This document shows positions 32,120 through 45,399 of a stretch of DNA of 64,000 nucleotides, in pieces. Every line of letters begins with the position of its first letter. The stretch's first letter is position 1. The translations under genes and the position numbers were made by a program. The notes beneath the pieces are model-generated. The model did no database searches. It saw only the letters and a program-made list of their open reading frames with translations, and was not told the origin of the DNA. This stretch comes from Diadema setosum (taxonomy: Eukaryota; Echinodermata; Echinoidea; Diadematoida; Diadematidae), in assembly GCF_964275005.1 (NCBI RefSeq), contig NC_092698.1:29243447-29307446 (forward strand), written 5' to 3'.

Positions 32120-33780
32120 ACGTACAGCAATTGCGTAACATACAGTAAGTATGGGTAGCCAGGTGATAAAGGTCACCCTGGTAAGCCGTCTATGGAAAAC
32201 GCGTATGATGACCATGCTGGCAGTGTGACAAAAGGACCCAAAATAAATATGAAAAAAAAAAAAAATCGAAGGGCCACCTGTACTCATATGCAACAAAGGT
32301 CGAATAATCAAAGAATTTTATCACTCCTATTGCCCGTGGTGGTCGACTCAAGACATATTCAAACATGAAATGAGTTCAAATAGTACGCAAAAGGTGCTAT
32401 TAGGTCCTAGGCTATTATTATTATTATCTATTTTTCAACGTCTGACTCGTAAATTATGGCAACACATTTCGGACGATTAATTTCCTTCTTCAATTGGCTT
32501 GAAAAAAAAATCTTACTGATTTTATGCAGATTTAAATCATTTCCTTTAATTTAATTTTTCTCCCATTAGGCCTGATACATTTTTATTCAGACATGTCAAT
32601 TTAGTGAGGACAAGATGCAGGGCCGGCGCAATTACGGCTGGGGGGGGGGGGGGGGGGGGGAGGGGAAGCTCCCTCCCCACTTTTTTTTTTTTTTTTTTTT
32701 TTGGGAGGGGGCATAATACATAGGAATAAATAGGGTCTACCCTTTTTTGTTTTGCTTGTTAGTCGATGTCACATTGGAAACCTTTAAATGGACACACACA
32801 CACAAAAAAAGTGCCGATACGGACTTTTTTTTTTCGTAACTTGTTAGTTGATGAAACCCGGAAGTGGCACCAGAAATATAAACTGGGCTCCCACTTTTAA
32901 ATAACGTTGCCGCGAGATGATGATTTCGTATCTGCAAAGTTTCTATAAGACTTAGGCTAATAAGTTAAACAATGTTTCATAGCTAGGTAGGTTTCAGCTG
33001 GTCGCCTTGAGATTCCGCACACAGGAAATTTGTGCTCGGTGATAAACATGTCTCTTTGTACGTGCTGGTGTTAATTTAGAGCACGCGGGTAATATCAGGA
33101 CCCTCTGGAAAAGCAATGCTAACAGTGAAATGATGCTTGTGGGATAGGCCTACAATATAGGGGTAACCACTTTAATTACAAAATTCAATCATAATTATGG
33201 GAATTCAGTGAATGCAGATATACAAGATCAATGAAACCCTCAGGGAGAGTTTGAGGAAATCCGACCAGTACTATATTAGTTTATGTGAATGTTTACAGCT
33301 TTCATTTGTTATTTTATAAAATAAATGTGCTACTACGCTTTTTTTTTTTCATTTCATTTCGTCCATTTTCTTTCCCAACTAAATGCAATTCCAGCTAAAC
33401 ATTTACATATATTATAGGCCTACATACTTATGCAAAAATCCATAGGCCCTAGAACCTTGTAATAAAGGAAATATACAATAGAAATAAACTGTGACTTTCA
33501 TAATTGTATATAGCGAAAACAAAAAATATATTATTAATGTCAAATTTTGTAGATGATTCAACATTTTCTCTTTCTCTTTTTCTCCCCCTCTACAAAGGGG
33601 ATGAACTCTCATTATTGACAGTGAAAGAACATTTTGCCTAGCTCCTCCAGAGTTCAATGATGATGCAACAAGTTTGTGGCACCATTATGTTCAATATACA
33701 AAAGTAATTATTCTTTTCATAAAAATGGATCCTTTTTATTTCCTCATTATTTTATCATGTTGAATATTCACTTTTTGTCC
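32120..33780. other. Region upstream of NCBP2AS2; hAT-like debris, no divergent gene
   Basis: Bases 32620-32900 hold a hAT-like fragment (CAGGGCCGGCGCAATTACG end, a long G run, poly-T, and AAACCCGGAAGTGGCACC). I searched the plus strand for an RNA-recognition-motif exon that would mark NCBP2 and found none. Confidence 0.45.
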
Positions 33781-33784
33781 TTAA

Positions 33785-34336
33785 AGGACAAGTTCACCTT
33801 CATAGACACGTGGGTTTTGTGAATGCAGCAATATTAGTAGAACACATCAGCGAGAGTTTGAGGAAAATCTGACAATCCGTTCAAAAGTTATGAATTTTTG
33901 AAGTTTTTGCTCAGTCACGACTGGATGAGAAGACTACTGTAGCTTGTGATGTCACGTGTACAACGACATAAAGAAATTAAAGTATGAAGAAAATTCAACA
34001 TAATATTTTTACTTTTCTCGCGTAACAAAAGAACACTCTACTTCTGTCTTTCAGAAGGCAAGGGGAAACAGATATGTCAGTAGCAAGTCAAAGAAATGTG
34101 CACTTTATTCAAAAAGTAAAGATTTGTGAAATTCTCTTTATATTTTCCTTATATTGTTGTACGCATGTGACATCATACACTGCAGTAGTCTTCTCATCCA
34201 GCGGTGACTGCACAAAAACTTCAAAAAATCATAACTTTTGAACGGATTTTCCGATTTTCTTCAAACTTTCAATGATGTGTTCTACTAATATTGCTACATT
34301 CTCTCAATCCTTATGTTAATGAAGGTGAACTTGTCC
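33785..34336. mobile_element. Palindromic TTAA MITE, family AGGACAAGTTC, copy 1
   Basis: TTAA flanks both sides (33781-33784 and 34337-34340). The arms (AGGACAAGTTCACCTTCAT and complement) extend about 200 bp inward, including an AGACTACTG/CAGTAGTCTT pair. The second copy is at 50.0 kb. Confidence 0.75.
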
Positions 34337-34681
34337 TTAAATATCATTCTACTTCACGATGTCATGTAAAGCAGTTGTTGTTACAACGAGGTTTTAGTTA
34401 TCAACAAAACAATGTCACGTTAAAGAGTACCTTCTGTCCGTCTTGGATATTAAACAAGAATGTCAAGTTTTTGACCTTAAACGTAATGAGGTTCGGAAGG
34501 AACAACAGTGATCATTTTATGCAAGATAACACAGCAGGACAATGTGAAATTACCTGCGACACACATCCCTGAATCGAGGGGAAATTGATAACTACATCGT
34601 TATCAGCAAATTGTGCATTTTTTTTTGCCAAGTCGGTTCCGACCGTTGAAATTTCTTAAACAAAAGAATAAAGAGCGTTAA

Positions 34682-34905
34682 AGGGACTTTACAGTACTGG
34701 TTTGGTGAGGATTCAGGGTTATAACACTTTTTTTGTGAGATAATGAGAAACCTCTTATGAAATGTGAAAGAGCATGTAATTTCAAGAAGGATTCAACGTT
34801 TATTTGATAAAAATTGGCTTGAACTACCTTGAAATGGCTGAGATATCCAAAAAAAGCGATCTTAATAAAATTGACAGGCCACGACTTTTGTTAGGATCTC
34901 TTTGG
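34682..34905. mobile_element. Truncated TTAA MITE, family AGGGACT
   Basis: It starts TTAA then AGGGACTTTACAGTACTGG and follows the 47.2-kb copies up to GATCTCTTT, where hAT-type G-run sequence takes over. Confidence 0.65.
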
Positions 34906-36074
34906 GGGGGCGCAAAAAAACCCGAATCAAACAAGATAATAACAAAACGTAATGATGACGCGAAAAAAACAAATTTCGGCTCACTCGCTCGTTCTAATTT
35001 AGAGTATATTTCAAGTCCTTAGTTTGTTGGTATAAATCGTTATCTATAAGGCCGTCACTATATCTTGATTAGAATTGTAAGATTTAATAAGCAAAAAATG
35101 ACAAGAGTTTCATGATTTGTAAGCTGAAATACAAACATTTTCGGCTCGCTCGCTGCGCTCGCTCGCCAAAATTTGTATAAAAAAAGAGGAGAAGATAAGA
35201 ACAAAACGTGACGATGACGCGGACAAAATAATAATGTCTATTGTGTTCACTCATGTCATTTTATATTTAGCAGGAAAATGTTACACGGAGCAGCGACTGC
35301 AATTTCATTCGTTCTGAAGCGATCGCCGATTGGATCAAAAGAGGACGCCAACGGTTTCGAACATACGGGGGAGGGGGGCGCAAAAAAAAAATCAAAAAAG
35401 ATAAGAAAAAACGTAATGATGACGCAGAAATATACAAATTTCGGCTCACTCGCTCGTACTAATTTTTTTTAATATTTTTTCAAGTCCTCAGTTTTTTAGT
35501 ATAAATCGTTATCTATGAGGTCGTCACTATAATTGTGAGATTTAATACGCAAAAAATGACTAGAATTCCATGCTAATTGTAAGCTGTTCCAAATACAAAA
35601 ATTTTCGGCTCGCTCGCTGCGCTCGCTCGCCAAAATTTATATAAAAAAAGATAAGAACAATACGTTATGATGACGAGGACATATACAAATTTCAGCTCAC
35701 TCGCGCGCACTAATTTAGAGTATTTTTCAAGTCCTCAGTTTTTTTGTATATAATCGTTATCTATAAGGCCGTCACTATATCTTGATTAGAATTGTAAGAT
35801 TTGGTAAGCAAAAAAATGACAAGAATTCCATGTTTTGTAAGCTGAAATACAAAAATTTTCGGCTCGCTGGCTGCGCTCGCTCGCCAAAATCTATCAAATT
35901 TTCATTTCATTTAAATCACCCTCAAAAGATCCCTTTTAAGTGCTTGAAAAAGCATCATGTGGACTTTGTTTAAAGTCCCTACCGGGATGGGGTTGGGGTT
36001 GAACACTTTTTCAGAAATTAGGGGCGCAATTTTCGTGTTTGCCCCGGGCGCCGTTTTCCCTAGGTACGCCACTG
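34906..36074. mobile_element. 5'-truncated hAT element, GCGAGCGAGC family
   Basis: The right end CCCTAGGTACGCCACTG is intact and the interior is closely similar to the 38.4-kb element. It has repeated units of the TTCGGCTCGCTCGCTGCGCT type and a shared AAATCACCCTCAAAAGATCC block near the end. The left terminus and its 8-bp duplication are absent. Confidence 0.65.
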
Positions 36075-36309
36075 CCTATGTATGCATGGTTTTATCAAAA
36101 GGACGAGATTTCAGTCTGTACTATGATTCAAAACAAACCAACAGAAATTCGCGTTTCTCCATTTCAATTTTATTACCCATGACGCCTCTTTTTTTATGTT
36201 TGGTGCTTTCTTTCCGTGATTCACCAATCCTTACAATGACATTAGGAAGTTCGCCCACATAAAGTTTTTCTCCGTATATTGTGGTGATGATGTTGCTGGG
36301 TTTTTTTTT

Positions 36310-37100
36310 TTTCCATTTTGTGTGTGTGTGTGTGTGTGATGAAAATTCCTAACAAGCTAACTTGAATTTCAATTAACTTTAACCAGTCAATTATCGTATG
36401 CTATTCTCAAGGTCATGTTTTATTTCACTATCTTTTTCGAGAATGCAGAGTATCAAAGCATTTATTCAGTCCACATTTAGTGAGTCTTTCTTTGTATACA
36501 ACAATCATAATGAAGAATCAGTCGGCCAACTGTCTTTACATCTTTTCGTGTAAGAGTATGATATTGTCAAAGAGATGGCCTTGTAAAACGGAGAAAATAC
36601 GATATTAAACCCATAGTTGGGGGCCTATGGTATAAGGGCTCAAAATGGGCTGTTTGGTTCAGATTCTTCCAAAAGCACCAAATTTGGCTCATAGGTCCCT
36701 TGTACCATACTCTTTCGATTTTTGATGGGCGCCAAGACTAAAAACCCTTGGGGCCGCCATATTGGTGAAATCCAATATGGCCGCCATCCGGGTTAAAGGT
36801 CAACTGCAGTTACAAATTGAAAAGGTTGGTTAATGTTATGAATCCCATGTGGAAGATTTTATGGGGTTAGAGAATGTGATTCTAAATATCATTTCTGCAA
36901 TTCAAGGTCATTCTCACCTCTAAAGGTCACTTTCAAGGTCAAATAAGGGTCAAATCAGGCATTTTGTGCATTTTTCGAAATGGTGTCTGTGAGCATTAAA
37001 CTGCAATTCACTGGTACCCCTATTTTGTCCCATTTATCACCTCTTCCATACTCGTTCAATGATCAATTAGGGCTAAGAGCGGTTCCATCCCCCTACATAT
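36310..37100 (+). repeat. Interspersed repeat containing CCAATATGGCCGCC, copy on plus strand
   Basis: From about 36605 the sequence matches the reverse complement of 43200-43320 (AAAGCACCAAATTTGG, TCGATTTTTGATGGGCGCC, CCAATATGGCCGCCAT). A TG microsatellite stands at 36321-36339. Superfamily unknown. Confidence 0.55.
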
Positions 37101-37309
37101 CAATAATGATATGACAAATAAATGAAATAATATATTTAATATATATATATACATATATATATTGAAATCTTTGAGCACAGAAAACGGGCTTCCATTGGTT
37201 TCGTTTTCTTTTCTCATTTTCTTTGCTCAAAGTTTTCACTATTTATCAATTGTTTCTGGTCCGTTTTTCCTTTCTTTGTTTATATATACATATAATTAAA
37301 TAGACAATA

Positions 37310-37312
<3 letters not shown>

Positions 37313-37348
<36 letters not shown>

Positions 37349-37349
37349 G

Positions 37350-37378
<29 letters not shown>
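37313..37378. repeat. (TA)n microsatellite
   Basis: Two TA blocks are separated by CG; another short TA block lies at 37137-37160. Confidence 0.95.
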
Positions 37379-37381
<3 letters not shown>

Positions 37382-37715
37382 AATAATATACATTTCCAAG
37401 GTGCCGAATCAGGGTGCAATGGTAAAGATGGTAATAACACGCCTGATTTTATTTTGTCTTCGTTTTTCCTTCTGACGAGATAGCTGGATAGCCCGTATAC
37501 AACTAGCTGGTCAGTTGTATGCACTTGGGGTGGACCACTTTACCGATTTATGCACCTTGAGTTTTCCGATAACGGAATGCCAATTCGGGATCTTTTCATG
37601 TGTCTAAGTTTGTGATTCTTTCACACAAGGGACTTCCACTTTTTTGTATCCAAGTGATGAGGTGCAAAGTGTTGTGCCTCTACTACACACACCATTGCTC
37701 AGCTATAATAGACTT

Positions 37716-37799
37716 GAGATAAGTGGGATTCGAACCCACGCCGGAACACAAGTCTTATTTGGACCGCAAGCCATATGCTACCGACTAGGCCACCTCGTC
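37716..37799 (-). repeat. tRNA-Ser/Leu-like derived sequence
   Basis: On the minus strand GTGGCCTAGTCGGTAGC (A box) and GTGGGTTCGAATCCCAC (a perfect T arm) are joined by a segment long enough for a class II variable arm. The acceptor ends pair poorly, so it is probably a tRNA-derived repeat. Confidence 0.5.
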
Positions 37800-37830
37800 A
37801 CCTTTCATGGTCAATTACATAACTTTCCAG

Positions 37831-37961
37831 CTGGCAAGCGATATGATTCTCCTCCTGCTGAAATTGGTGTGTGCCTGCTCTCCCTTGACAAGACAGCGTC
37901 TGCTTCTTCAGTGAAGGAAGCAATGGCCGAAGCTTCCAGGGAATCGAGCTCCTCAATCCAG
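37831..37961 (+). CDS. Orphan exon-like segment
   Basis: A good acceptor (AACTTTCCAG) and a CAG/GTCAGA donor bound 131 bp. One frame is open and has protein-like composition (GKRYDSPPAEIGVCLLSLDK, then Ala/Ser/Glu-rich). No partner exon was found in phase on either side, so it could be part of a gene broken by the hAT insertion 400 bp downstream, or chance. Confidence 0.3.
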
Positions 37962-38367
37962 GTCAGACCAGTATTCTAGGGGCAGTTAACTAGACTCGAT
38001 CATTAAAGTCCTTTAATGGCAGTATATTATCAGAGTAGGTGAAGACAATTCAGCAGAAGGTTTTTTTCTTATCTTTTTTTATTCTCTTTTTATCAAACGC
38101 AACCGTTTCTTTACTGAAAGCGCAAATGACTAGGGAAACTGAACACCTGTTGATGTTGTATGGTATACTGATCCTGAAGAAAATAATCTTGATATTTTTG
38201 CACAGCAACACTGTGCAGTCCTCTGACAAGAGATGGTGATGGCACCACTCAAATCTCAAGTTATGATTGGAAGAGCGTAGCGTCTTCCTGAAAATTAAGA
38301 TTGAAAAATAAAGAACTGCCCTCATTTATCAGCGCACAGATATCCAAGAATAAATGGGACGGACAAC

Positions 38368-40027
38368 CAGTGGCGTATCTAGGGGGGGGGGGGGCAAGGG
38401 GGGCACGTGCCCCGGGTGCCACTCCTTGGGGGCGCAAAAAAAACGAAAAAAAAACGAAGAAGAAGAAGTAAAAAAAGGAAAAAAAAACGAAGAAGAAGAA
38501 GAAAAAAAGAAGAAGAAGAAGAAAAATAAAAACTCGCCTGGAAGGGGGAGGGAGAATGGTGGGGGGGGGGGCAGAAAACCAAATCAAACAAGATAAGAAC
38601 AAAACATGATGATGACGCGGACAAAATGACAATGTTTATTGTGTTCACACAAAAATTCCATGTTCTGTGAGCTGAACTACAAAAATTTTCGGCTCGCTCG
38701 ATGCACTCGCTCGCCAAAATTTATATAAAAAAGAAGGTAAGAACAAAACGTGATAACGCGGACAAAATGACAGTGTCTATTGTGTTCACACATGCAATTT
38801 CATTCGTTCTGAAGCGATCACCAATTGGATCAGAAGAGGGCGTCAACAGTTTCGAACATACGGGGGGGGGCGCAAAAAAAACCCAACAACAACAAATCAA
38901 ACAAGATAAGAACAAACCGTAATGATGACGCGGAAATATACAAATTTGGGCTCACTCGCTCGTACTAATTTAGAGTATTTTTTCAAGTTCTCAGTTTGTT
39001 TCATAAATCGCTATCTATAAGGCCGTCACTATATCTTAATTAGAATTGTAAGATTTAATAAGCAAAAAATGACAAGAGTTTCATGATTTGTAAGCTGAAA
39101 TACAAAAATTTTCGGCTCGCTCGCTGCTCTCGCTCGCCAAAATTTGTATAAAAAAGAGAAGAAGATAAGAACAAAACGTGACGATGACGCGGACAAAATG
39201 ATAATGTCTATTGTGTTCACTCATGTCATTTTATATTTAGCAGGAAAAATGTTACAAGGAGCAGCGACTGCAATTTCATTCGTTCTGAAGCGATAGCCGA
39301 TTGGATCAAAAGAGGACGCCAGCGGTTTCGAACATACGGGAGAGGGGGGCGCAAAAAAAAATCAAAAAAGATAAGAAAAAAACGTAATGATGACGCAGAA
39401 ATATACAAATTTCGGCTCACTCGCTCGTACTAATTTAGAGTATTTTTTCAAGTCCTCAGTTTGTTGATATAAATCGTTATCTATAAGGTCGTCACTATAA
39501 TTGTGAGATTTAATAAGCAAAAAATGACAAGAATTCCATGTTTTGTAAGCTGAAATACAAAAATTTTCGGCTCGCTCGCTCGCCAAAATTTATATTTAAA
39601 AAAAGATAAGAACAATACGTGATGATGACGAGGACATTTATAAATTTCAGCTCACTCGCGCGCACTAATTTAGAGTATTTTTTAAAGGCCTCAGTTTTTT
39701 GGTATAAATCGATATCTATAAGGCTGTCCCTATATCTTGATTAGAATTGTAATATTTGGTAAGCAAAAAATGACAAGAATTCCATGTTTTGTAAGCTGAA
39801 ATACAAAAATTTTCTGCTCGCTCGCTGCGCTCGCTCGCCAAAATCTATCAAAATTCATTACATTTAAATCACCCTCAAAAGATCCCTTTTAAGTGCTTGA
39901 AAAAGCATCATGTGGACCTTTTTTAAAGTCCCTACCGGGATGGGGTTGGGGTTGAACACTTTTTCAGAAATTAGGGGCGAAATTTTCGTGCTTGCCCCGG
40001 GCGCCGTTTTCCCTAGATACGCCACTG
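38368..40027. mobile_element. Complete hAT non-autonomous element, 1.66 kb
   Basis: The terminal inverted repeats are perfect for 17 bp (CAGTGGCGTATCTAGGG / CCCTAGATACGCCACTG) and the 8-bp duplication CGGACAAC is exact (38360-38367 and 40028-40035). The interior contains a G run, GAAGAA/AAAAACG tracts and four spaced GCTCGCTCG-containing blocks. No transposase. Confidence 0.9.
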
Positions 40028-40035
40028 CGGACAAC

Positions 40036-42480
40036 TCATCCTGAGCACCTGATTCGAGACGGAAATATCCAACAGGAATTGTGATCTCACAACCCTTCAG
40101 CTTTCCAACAACTTAGATGCGATCTACGCAAAGATATCCTCACAAAAGATGACAATATTTTCTGAAAGCATTTTCTGAAAACAGTATACAATCGCACGGA
40201 TGAGCATAACATCGCGTTTTCCGTAGTGTGCTTTTTTTAATCCCTTTAATCTGAGGGAGTTACGGGTGGGTCGTGGTATTGAAAAGATAAAGACCTTTTC
40301 AGCTCTTTCCTGTACAGCATACCTCTCTTCCAGAGCCCAACAGGCACTGACAGGGTGCAACATTACTTCAGACTTGCTTTGATGTGGCATGCAAAATGCC
40401 TAAGTAGTATGGGTCTGCAAACCAGAGCTCACTGACACATTAACTACTTTAATAATCGTGCTCATGTCCAGCAAGGACTGATGAGTAACAAGGTATGGGG
40501 CAGCCAGCGTCAACGAGGGTAGGCATCATCTCGTCATAACGTAGGAGCAGATCATCAGAAACCACCCTATCTGCTCAAGCGGCGCTGTATCAACATTTCG
40601 AAGATGAGTGCTGCTGCAAGTGAGTTTCTACTGGAATCATGACAGCATGGGTCATGATGTGATCCCTGACTTCAGGGAGTGGAGTTGGAGGAAAGATGGC
40701 ACAGGTACATGGCAATTACTAGTACTATCAGCCACTCTTCGCAATGCTTCAGTACCAAATTCCATTCTTCTGCACCATAGCTGTTTCAAGGCATGCATTG
40801 GGAGGTGGAAAACATGGAAATGGAAAAAAAAATAATGAAATGAATGAATGAATGAATGAATGAAGGTGAAAATGCACAATGTAGAGCAGTAGTCAGACGA
40901 GCCATGGTCAGTAGTTTGAGATTGCTGCAAACTTAAATTGGGGGTGGGGGAGGGGCTTGAGGGCCAATCTGACGGGAGGAGACATTGTCGCAATGCCAGC
41001 GTTTCGAAGAAATTATTTTCGCTGTCACAACTAACGCGATTTCCAAAGCGACGTCCAAAACGTCTTCAAACAAAGGGACAACTTATTTGCTTGGAAGTCA
41101 CGGGGATGTTGGCACGGCTTTTGCAGTCGCAGGGACTTATCAGAGACGTCTTTTCTCAGCGACTTCTCCCTTTCGTCGCCATTATGTTATTACGGTCTCC
41201 ACAAGATGCGGGGACATCTCGAAGATGTTGCACACAAATTTAGTCCCCACGACATGGCCACAGTGATGGGGACTTCGCAGAGTCGTCTCGGAGACAAGCT
41301 GGAAGACGGAAATAGTTTCTGCAAAAATCGAAAATGTTCGATTCTCCTGCAAATCCTGGAGATTGGGCTCGTCTCCAGATGCGTCGTAGAGATGTTGCGG
41401 AGAGTACAGTTGCAACCTATAATCTGCAGGCCAACGAGATACCAACTTATTAAGTCTCGTGATATCATACCAATTTGCGTCCAAGCACTTTGGATAGAAT
41501 CTTAATAGACCCTAGAATGTGTCATGAAAGTTGTACCATATAGCATATCTAATCTGTACCCTGGCAATGGTATCACTGTGGCACCTGTGAAATATGCTTG
41601 TTCCTTACATGGCGTCACCAGGACCGTCATGTTCTCTGAACGGCATATTTAGCTGTGGAGGCACATAAAATTTCCTATAAGGACTTTAGAGTCGAACTTT
41701 CTTACACAAGTTCGAAAATAGCAAATTGATGCCAACCTGATGTACTAAAATCTCTCTCAAACACGACAGATTTTTTTTTTTCTTTTTTCATCCAGATTAG
41801 GAGTGAGCTTCATAATTGTTATTCCATTGAATCTAATTCTGAATTATGAATATCTATTGTGTTTGAGAATCCCTTAAGTGCGTCAGAGGAATAAAAACAC
41901 TTCTCTTTTTAGTGGCAACGTCAAGGACGCTGGTAATACAGAGAATAGCCCCCCCCCCCCCTTATTGCTAAACTATTAATATATTAGGTAACAATAGGAT
42001 CCTGTTTCTCATATGTATGTTTTTATTGCATTCCTTGCAGATGAAGATGAAAATAATAATCCAATAATCAAATCTTAAAAACTCTTTGAAAGGGCATTAC
42101 CCGTAATTCAAACTAGCTCTTTTGGATGTCATTAAAGCAAAGGCAAGTATATTGAATTCCGCAAATACGACGAGCCGGTGAGGACATTTCTTCTTAGCGC
42201 CTGTAATGTAAAAATAATTAATGGAATGATTGTGACATGAACTATGATATTCCATAGCTTTGGACAGAACCTCACTGAAAAGCTTGTGTAGCCATATTAT
42301 AACAGGCCATAATTGAAATGATGCAGAAAAAAAATTACCGTAAGTAATCATTAAAAATTAAATTGAAGGGTTACTAAGTCTTCATATTCAATTGTGAAAT
42401 AAGGATCTGAGTAAGTCCCTTAAACCTAATTGCTCTCAGAAAGGGGTTCTTATTATAATTCATATTATGTGTATACCTAG
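40036..42480. other. Spacer without supported genes
   Basis: A short ATGAGTGCTGCTGCAA followed by a GTGAGT donor at 40603 looks like a first exon but has no continuation. Bases 40940-41480 have higher G+C and long open frames in several phases, suggesting a repeat rather than a gene. An AATG microsatellite lies at 40838-40865. Confidence 0.35.
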
Positions 42481-42499
42481 TGTTTGAAATCTTAACACG

Positions 42500-43330
42500 A
42501 AAGCAGATGTATTGATGTTACTCGTCAGAAGGCTCACATCTCCCTCTCTCACAGCCCTCAACAACTGCAATTCTATTAGCAGGGCTGGCATTCCTCCTAT
42601 ATTGACTATAGGCAAGCCATTTTCTAAATTACCTATTGTGAATATAATGGTTTGACCCCAAATGACCTTTAGGGAGACCTTATAAGGAAAAGTTGACATC
42701 AGACCATAAAAATAACTTCAGAATCGAATTCCTTGACCCATAAAACCTCTAGAGCTGACTTTTCAAATTATTGTAACACTTTAAAGGTTTTTAATTGTTA
42801 TACTGGCCTTTAAATGTAGGTGGCAGCCATATTGGATTTTGCAAATGTGCCGCCCTGGAGGGCGCCCTTCACAAGAAATACGCCTTTTTTCAGCCGTCGA
42901 CAACTGCAATTCTATTACTAAGGCTGGCATTCCTGGAATATTGACCATGGGCAAGCCATTTTTTCAATAAACTGTTATGAATACAATGGCTTGACCCCTA
43001 TATGACCTTAAGGTGGCCTTATAAGGAAAAATTGACTTCAGACCATAAAAACAACTTCAGATTCGAATTCCTTGACCCAGAAACTCTTAACCTGACTTTT
43101 TAAATGATTGTAACCCTTTTATGTTTTCAAATGCAAGTGACCTTTAAACCTAATTGGCGGCCATATTGGATTTTGCCAATATGGCCGCCCCAGAGGGCGC
43201 CCTTCTTGGCTCCCATCAAAAATCGAAATAGTATGGTTTGGGCTACGTGTGTGCCAAATTTTGGTGCTTTTGGAAAAATTTGAACCAAAAATCCCTTGCG
43301 CCCCCTACTACCAGGGCCAGTTGAGTACGA
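42500..43330 (-). repeat. Two tandem copies of the CCAATATGGCCGCC repeat
   Basis: Two diverged units (about 42540-42890 and 42895-43200) share CAACTGCAATTCTATTA, AGGCTGGCATTCCT, GACCTTATAAGGAAAA-type and CCTTGACCCA landmarks in the same order. Each ends in a GGCGCCC block. The end at 43200-43320 is inverted relative to the 36.6-kb copy. Confidence 0.65.
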
Positions 43331-43919
43331 GAGGATTAAAAAGAGACTCACGGATCTAGCACTTCGCACTTGAGGCAAACTATGAAGGATAGCTGAACCC
43401 CTCCCTTGGAGAAAATTCTATGATTATTTTACACAAAAAATGCTATCTGGGTCATTGCCGACGGGCGAATGCCATGAATATTGAAGTACAGTATCATGAA
43501 ATAAAACTGAGAAAATGTCGCTAAATGCTGTTCACACAATATTCACGCTACAGAAGTGGTTCTGCACGAAATTACTATGGACAGCGGTTATTGCACTTTA
43601 ATTTTTGAAGGGGCTGCACAAACGGGATTGCTGTCTAACATTATTTCAAATAAGCTAGGCTGTTTGTGATAGTAGGGTTGATGTCACGCAATGGAATTAT
43701 GAACTCCACTGCTTGTTTCAATGTCTGGTAGAATAATAAAGTGCTTTAAAAAAAATCTATGAACAACCAAACGAGGTGATAATAATAAAGAAAATACATT
43801 GCATCGAATGATATTCATGATAAAGATTGCACTCTTACGGGCGATTTATGGACCACATGAAAGAAGTGACTCATAACAGAACATATTAGAGTGTAATAAT
43901 GCAATGGGTTGTCACTTGT

Positions 43920-45305
43920 CATGGTGGGTTCGAGTAATTTATTACGCATTTTGATGAAAACAAACAAACAAACAAACATACAAAAGTGGTCATACAGAAG
44001 AAGTTACATACTACAAATACAAATAACATGAGAAACAACAACAAAAACCAGAAGGGCAAATTCGCAGATGGATTGTGTGGTTCTTCTTTTGAAACAAGAA
44101 AGACATGAAAGAGAATAGGGCGTTTTCTCGATTCCATTTCAAGACCATTCCAGACTTTTGGACCCAAATATGTAATTGTTGCGCGACCAAATTCATAATG
44201 ATTACTGGATATGCTTGTGATTGGACTGCATTGTTGAGTAAAGAACAAAAGGTTTATTTTCTTGAAAAAAAAAAGTCACTAAGAAACTTTGGTAAGATAC
44301 ATATTATGCACAATATGAGAACATAGTTAAAGTTTGCTGTTCGCAATCAGCGTACATCTTGAATTTTTAATTGGTATTCTTTCTGGAATAAAGGATCAGT
44401 ATGTGATAATTAGGGCAATCCAGTTTTAATACGTGCATTGTATTACCTTCTTTTGTAGCAACACAAACCTTTTAAGATGACTCAAAGAGCTGGTACCCCA
44501 TATTACAATATTTGAAATGAGCCATGGTCATAGCTTGATAAATATTGAAATTAATGTTATTACGAAAAGTCTTCTTAAGTCGATTTACAGCTGCAATAAC
44601 GTTTGATACTTTATTTGCAATCTCATTTTTATGATCTTTCCCATTCATCTTGTCATCCAAAATTTGTAGAGGGTAGAATATGACAATTACCACTTATGTA
44701 TTGATATCATTTACATCAATACTTTTATTATTTGATTTAAATGAGTATACACGAAAAGATTTTCAATTTTTTACAATGTAGCTGCAATAAGGTATAGATA
44801 AACCTTTTAGTTCAATAATCATAGTGTCACACAAATTCCCGATATCCTTTCCTGACGAAAGATTTTCTTTCCATTAGCATAAATCAAAGGGAAATTATGT
44901 TAACAAACTGTACATAAAAGATTGATGTACAATACCAAACAAAAGTGGGCCTAAAACGGAACCTTGTGGAACTCCGATATTAACAGCCTGAGCACTTGCA
45001 GTTTTATCAGTTAAGGTCACAAATTTTACTCTGATGAGAAGATAAGCGAAGTGTATTCATGACTTTCTAGTATATGCCTTAATGTTATCATAAATTGTTG
45101 AATAATTTACTTTTATAAAAACCATTTATTTTTTCGCATTTCGGAATTGACACGATTTCCAGTCTCATTGTAAACCGATTTCCGGTAATCAGTTGATTTT
45201 TAACATACCTATCAGCCTGTATTCATGATATATTACCATTTTCTTTCCACACAATCTTTTTAGCTCCGGGGTCAACCAAGGATTACGGTTCAATTTGAAG
45301 TTATT
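43920..45305 (-). pseudogene. Decayed non-LTR retrotransposon (reverse transcriptase fragments)
   Basis: Reading from the right on the minus strand: NFKLNRNPWLTPELKR (before the RT domain), then GVPQGSVLGPLLFG (RT motif), then LDDKMNGKDHKNEIANKVSN and IYQAMTMAHFKYCN (RT thumb/connection), then YLGPKVWNGLE (C-terminal motif). The order is correct for a CR1/Jockey-type ORF2. Stops and frameshifts separate every piece, so it is an old dead copy. Confidence 0.75.
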
Positions 45306-45328
45306 ACTGACTTGTACATATGGAAAAC

Positions 45329-45334
<6 letters not shown>

Positions 45335-45372
<38 letters not shown>
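45335..45372. repeat. (TA)n microsatellite
   Basis: Uninterrupted TA run. Confidence 0.9.
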
Positions 45373-45379
<7 letters not shown>

Positions 45380-45399
45380 ATATGTACTGTATATATAGG

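Noticed and set aside
38440-38530. Lys/Glu-rich open frame over GAAGAA tracts
   Set aside because: Simple-sequence DNA inside a hAT element.
40603-40620. ATGAGTGCTGCTGCAA followed by GTGAGT as a first coding exon
   Set aside because: Only five codons, and no downstream exon in phase was found; too little to call.
44472-44693. Independent small gene (LDDKMNGKDHKNEI...)
   Set aside because: It is the thumb/connection part of a decayed reverse transcriptase whose other motifs lie in order on both sides.
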